NCBI RefSeq assembly: GCF_036370855.1
Contig: NC_088099.1
Span: 21,047,501-21,111,500 of the forward strand
Length of the DNA: 64,000 nt
Origin: Dromaius novaehollandiae
Lineage: Eukaryota > Chordata > Aves > Casuariiformes > Dromaiidae
Reading direction: 5' to 3'
Numbering within the stretch: the first letter of the stretch is position 1; the number at the start of each line of letters is the position of its first letter. The notes beneath the pieces are model-generated. The model did no database searches and was not told the origin of the DNA. It worked only from the letters and a program-made list of their open reading frames with translations. A program made the position numbers and the translations under genes. Shown here in pieces: positions 63,538 to 64,000 of this stretch.

Positions 63538-64000
63538 CTGTTGAAAATATTGGAATTTGTATGTTTAAAAAAAAGGAAAAAGGAAATGTATTAGCAAAAA
63601 GCCACTGAATTTTTTTTTTCACTTTATATCAGCCCATAGCACCTACATATCTTACACTTCTGAGACTAAGCTAATCCATCTAAATCACTAAGAACTCCTG
63701 GTTCCAAGGCTTTAATGAAAAATAGCACAACACTTCACAATTTGAGAATTTATACTCAGAAAGCCCAAAATCTCTTAAGCATACAGACTAACAAAATACC
63801 CGACAAACAGCATTGTATTAAATTATATAATACTATTTCTACAGCAAGAAATAGTATTATATATAGATACAGAGTACTTGTCTTAAAAAAAAATTTCAAA
63901 CTTTTAGTGAAAACTAAGAAAATTGAAATAAGTTATTAAAATCTGCACTTTCACAAAGGAGGGCATATATAATTCCACTGCCTCATTTGTTCTAAAAATG
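63538..64000 (-). other. MLLT10: MLLT10 intron (partial)
   Basis: Intron upstream of the octapeptide exon, running off the window. No further exon recognised. Confidence 0.85.

Noticed and set aside
1..64000. CRISPR arrays, tRNA, rRNA or bacterial-type operons
   Set aside because: No spaced identical repeats, no cloverleaf or rRNA motifs noticed; the gene structure is intron-rich vertebrate.

Overview
This is a eukaryotic, vertebrate window holding the 3' halves of two spliced genes that face each other tail to tail. Exon order, reading frames and splice sites identify the plus-strand gene as DNAJC1 (ERj1/MTJ1, an ER-membrane J protein with two SANT domains) and the minus-strand gene as MLLT10 (AF10, a DOT1L-binding chromatin protein). 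The two genes are convergent neighbours at human 10p12, so this is conserved synteny. The host is most likely a bird, or at least a sauropsid. The recognisable old interspersed repeats are CR1 LINEs, no Alu, L1 or B1 copies were noticed, and the DNAJC1-MLLT10 spacing is compact.

Layout. 1-2549: DNAJC1 intron. 2550-2716: first DNAJC1 exon in the window. 2717-29710: a 27 kb intron with a GC-AG donor, holding old CR1 copies (about 22.7-25.6 kb) and a GC-rich block between two 250-bp direct repeats (15.6-16.75 kb). 29711-29830: SANT1 exon. 29831-43040: 13 kb intron with another CR1 (33.2-34.2 kb). 43041-45189: the last three DNAJC1 coding exons, with a poly(A) signal at 45315. About 45.3-52.6 kb: intergenic, with a CR1 remnant, an 18-bp perfect palindrome, a 2.1 kb decayed Tigger1-like DNA transposon (about 48.3-50.44 kb) and unclassified sequence. 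About 52.64-54.23 kb: MLLT10 3' UTR. 54232-63537: seven MLLT10 coding exons on the minus strand, carrying the octapeptide motif, the leucine zipper and the Gln/His-rich C-terminus. 63538-64000: MLLT10 intron.

The recovered coding sequence is about the last 294 residues of DNAJC1 and the last 384 of MLLT10. Both read through intact, with no frameshift or internal stop, so both look functional. The genes have unrelated roles (ER translation and chaperone recruitment; H3K79 methylation control) and share only the neighbourhood. The most unusual elements are the Tigger1-like transposon, which looks very like the mammalian family yet sits in a probable bird genome, and the repeat-flanked GC-rich block in the large DNAJC1 intron. 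I found no new multi-gene system, CRISPR array, tRNA or rRNA.
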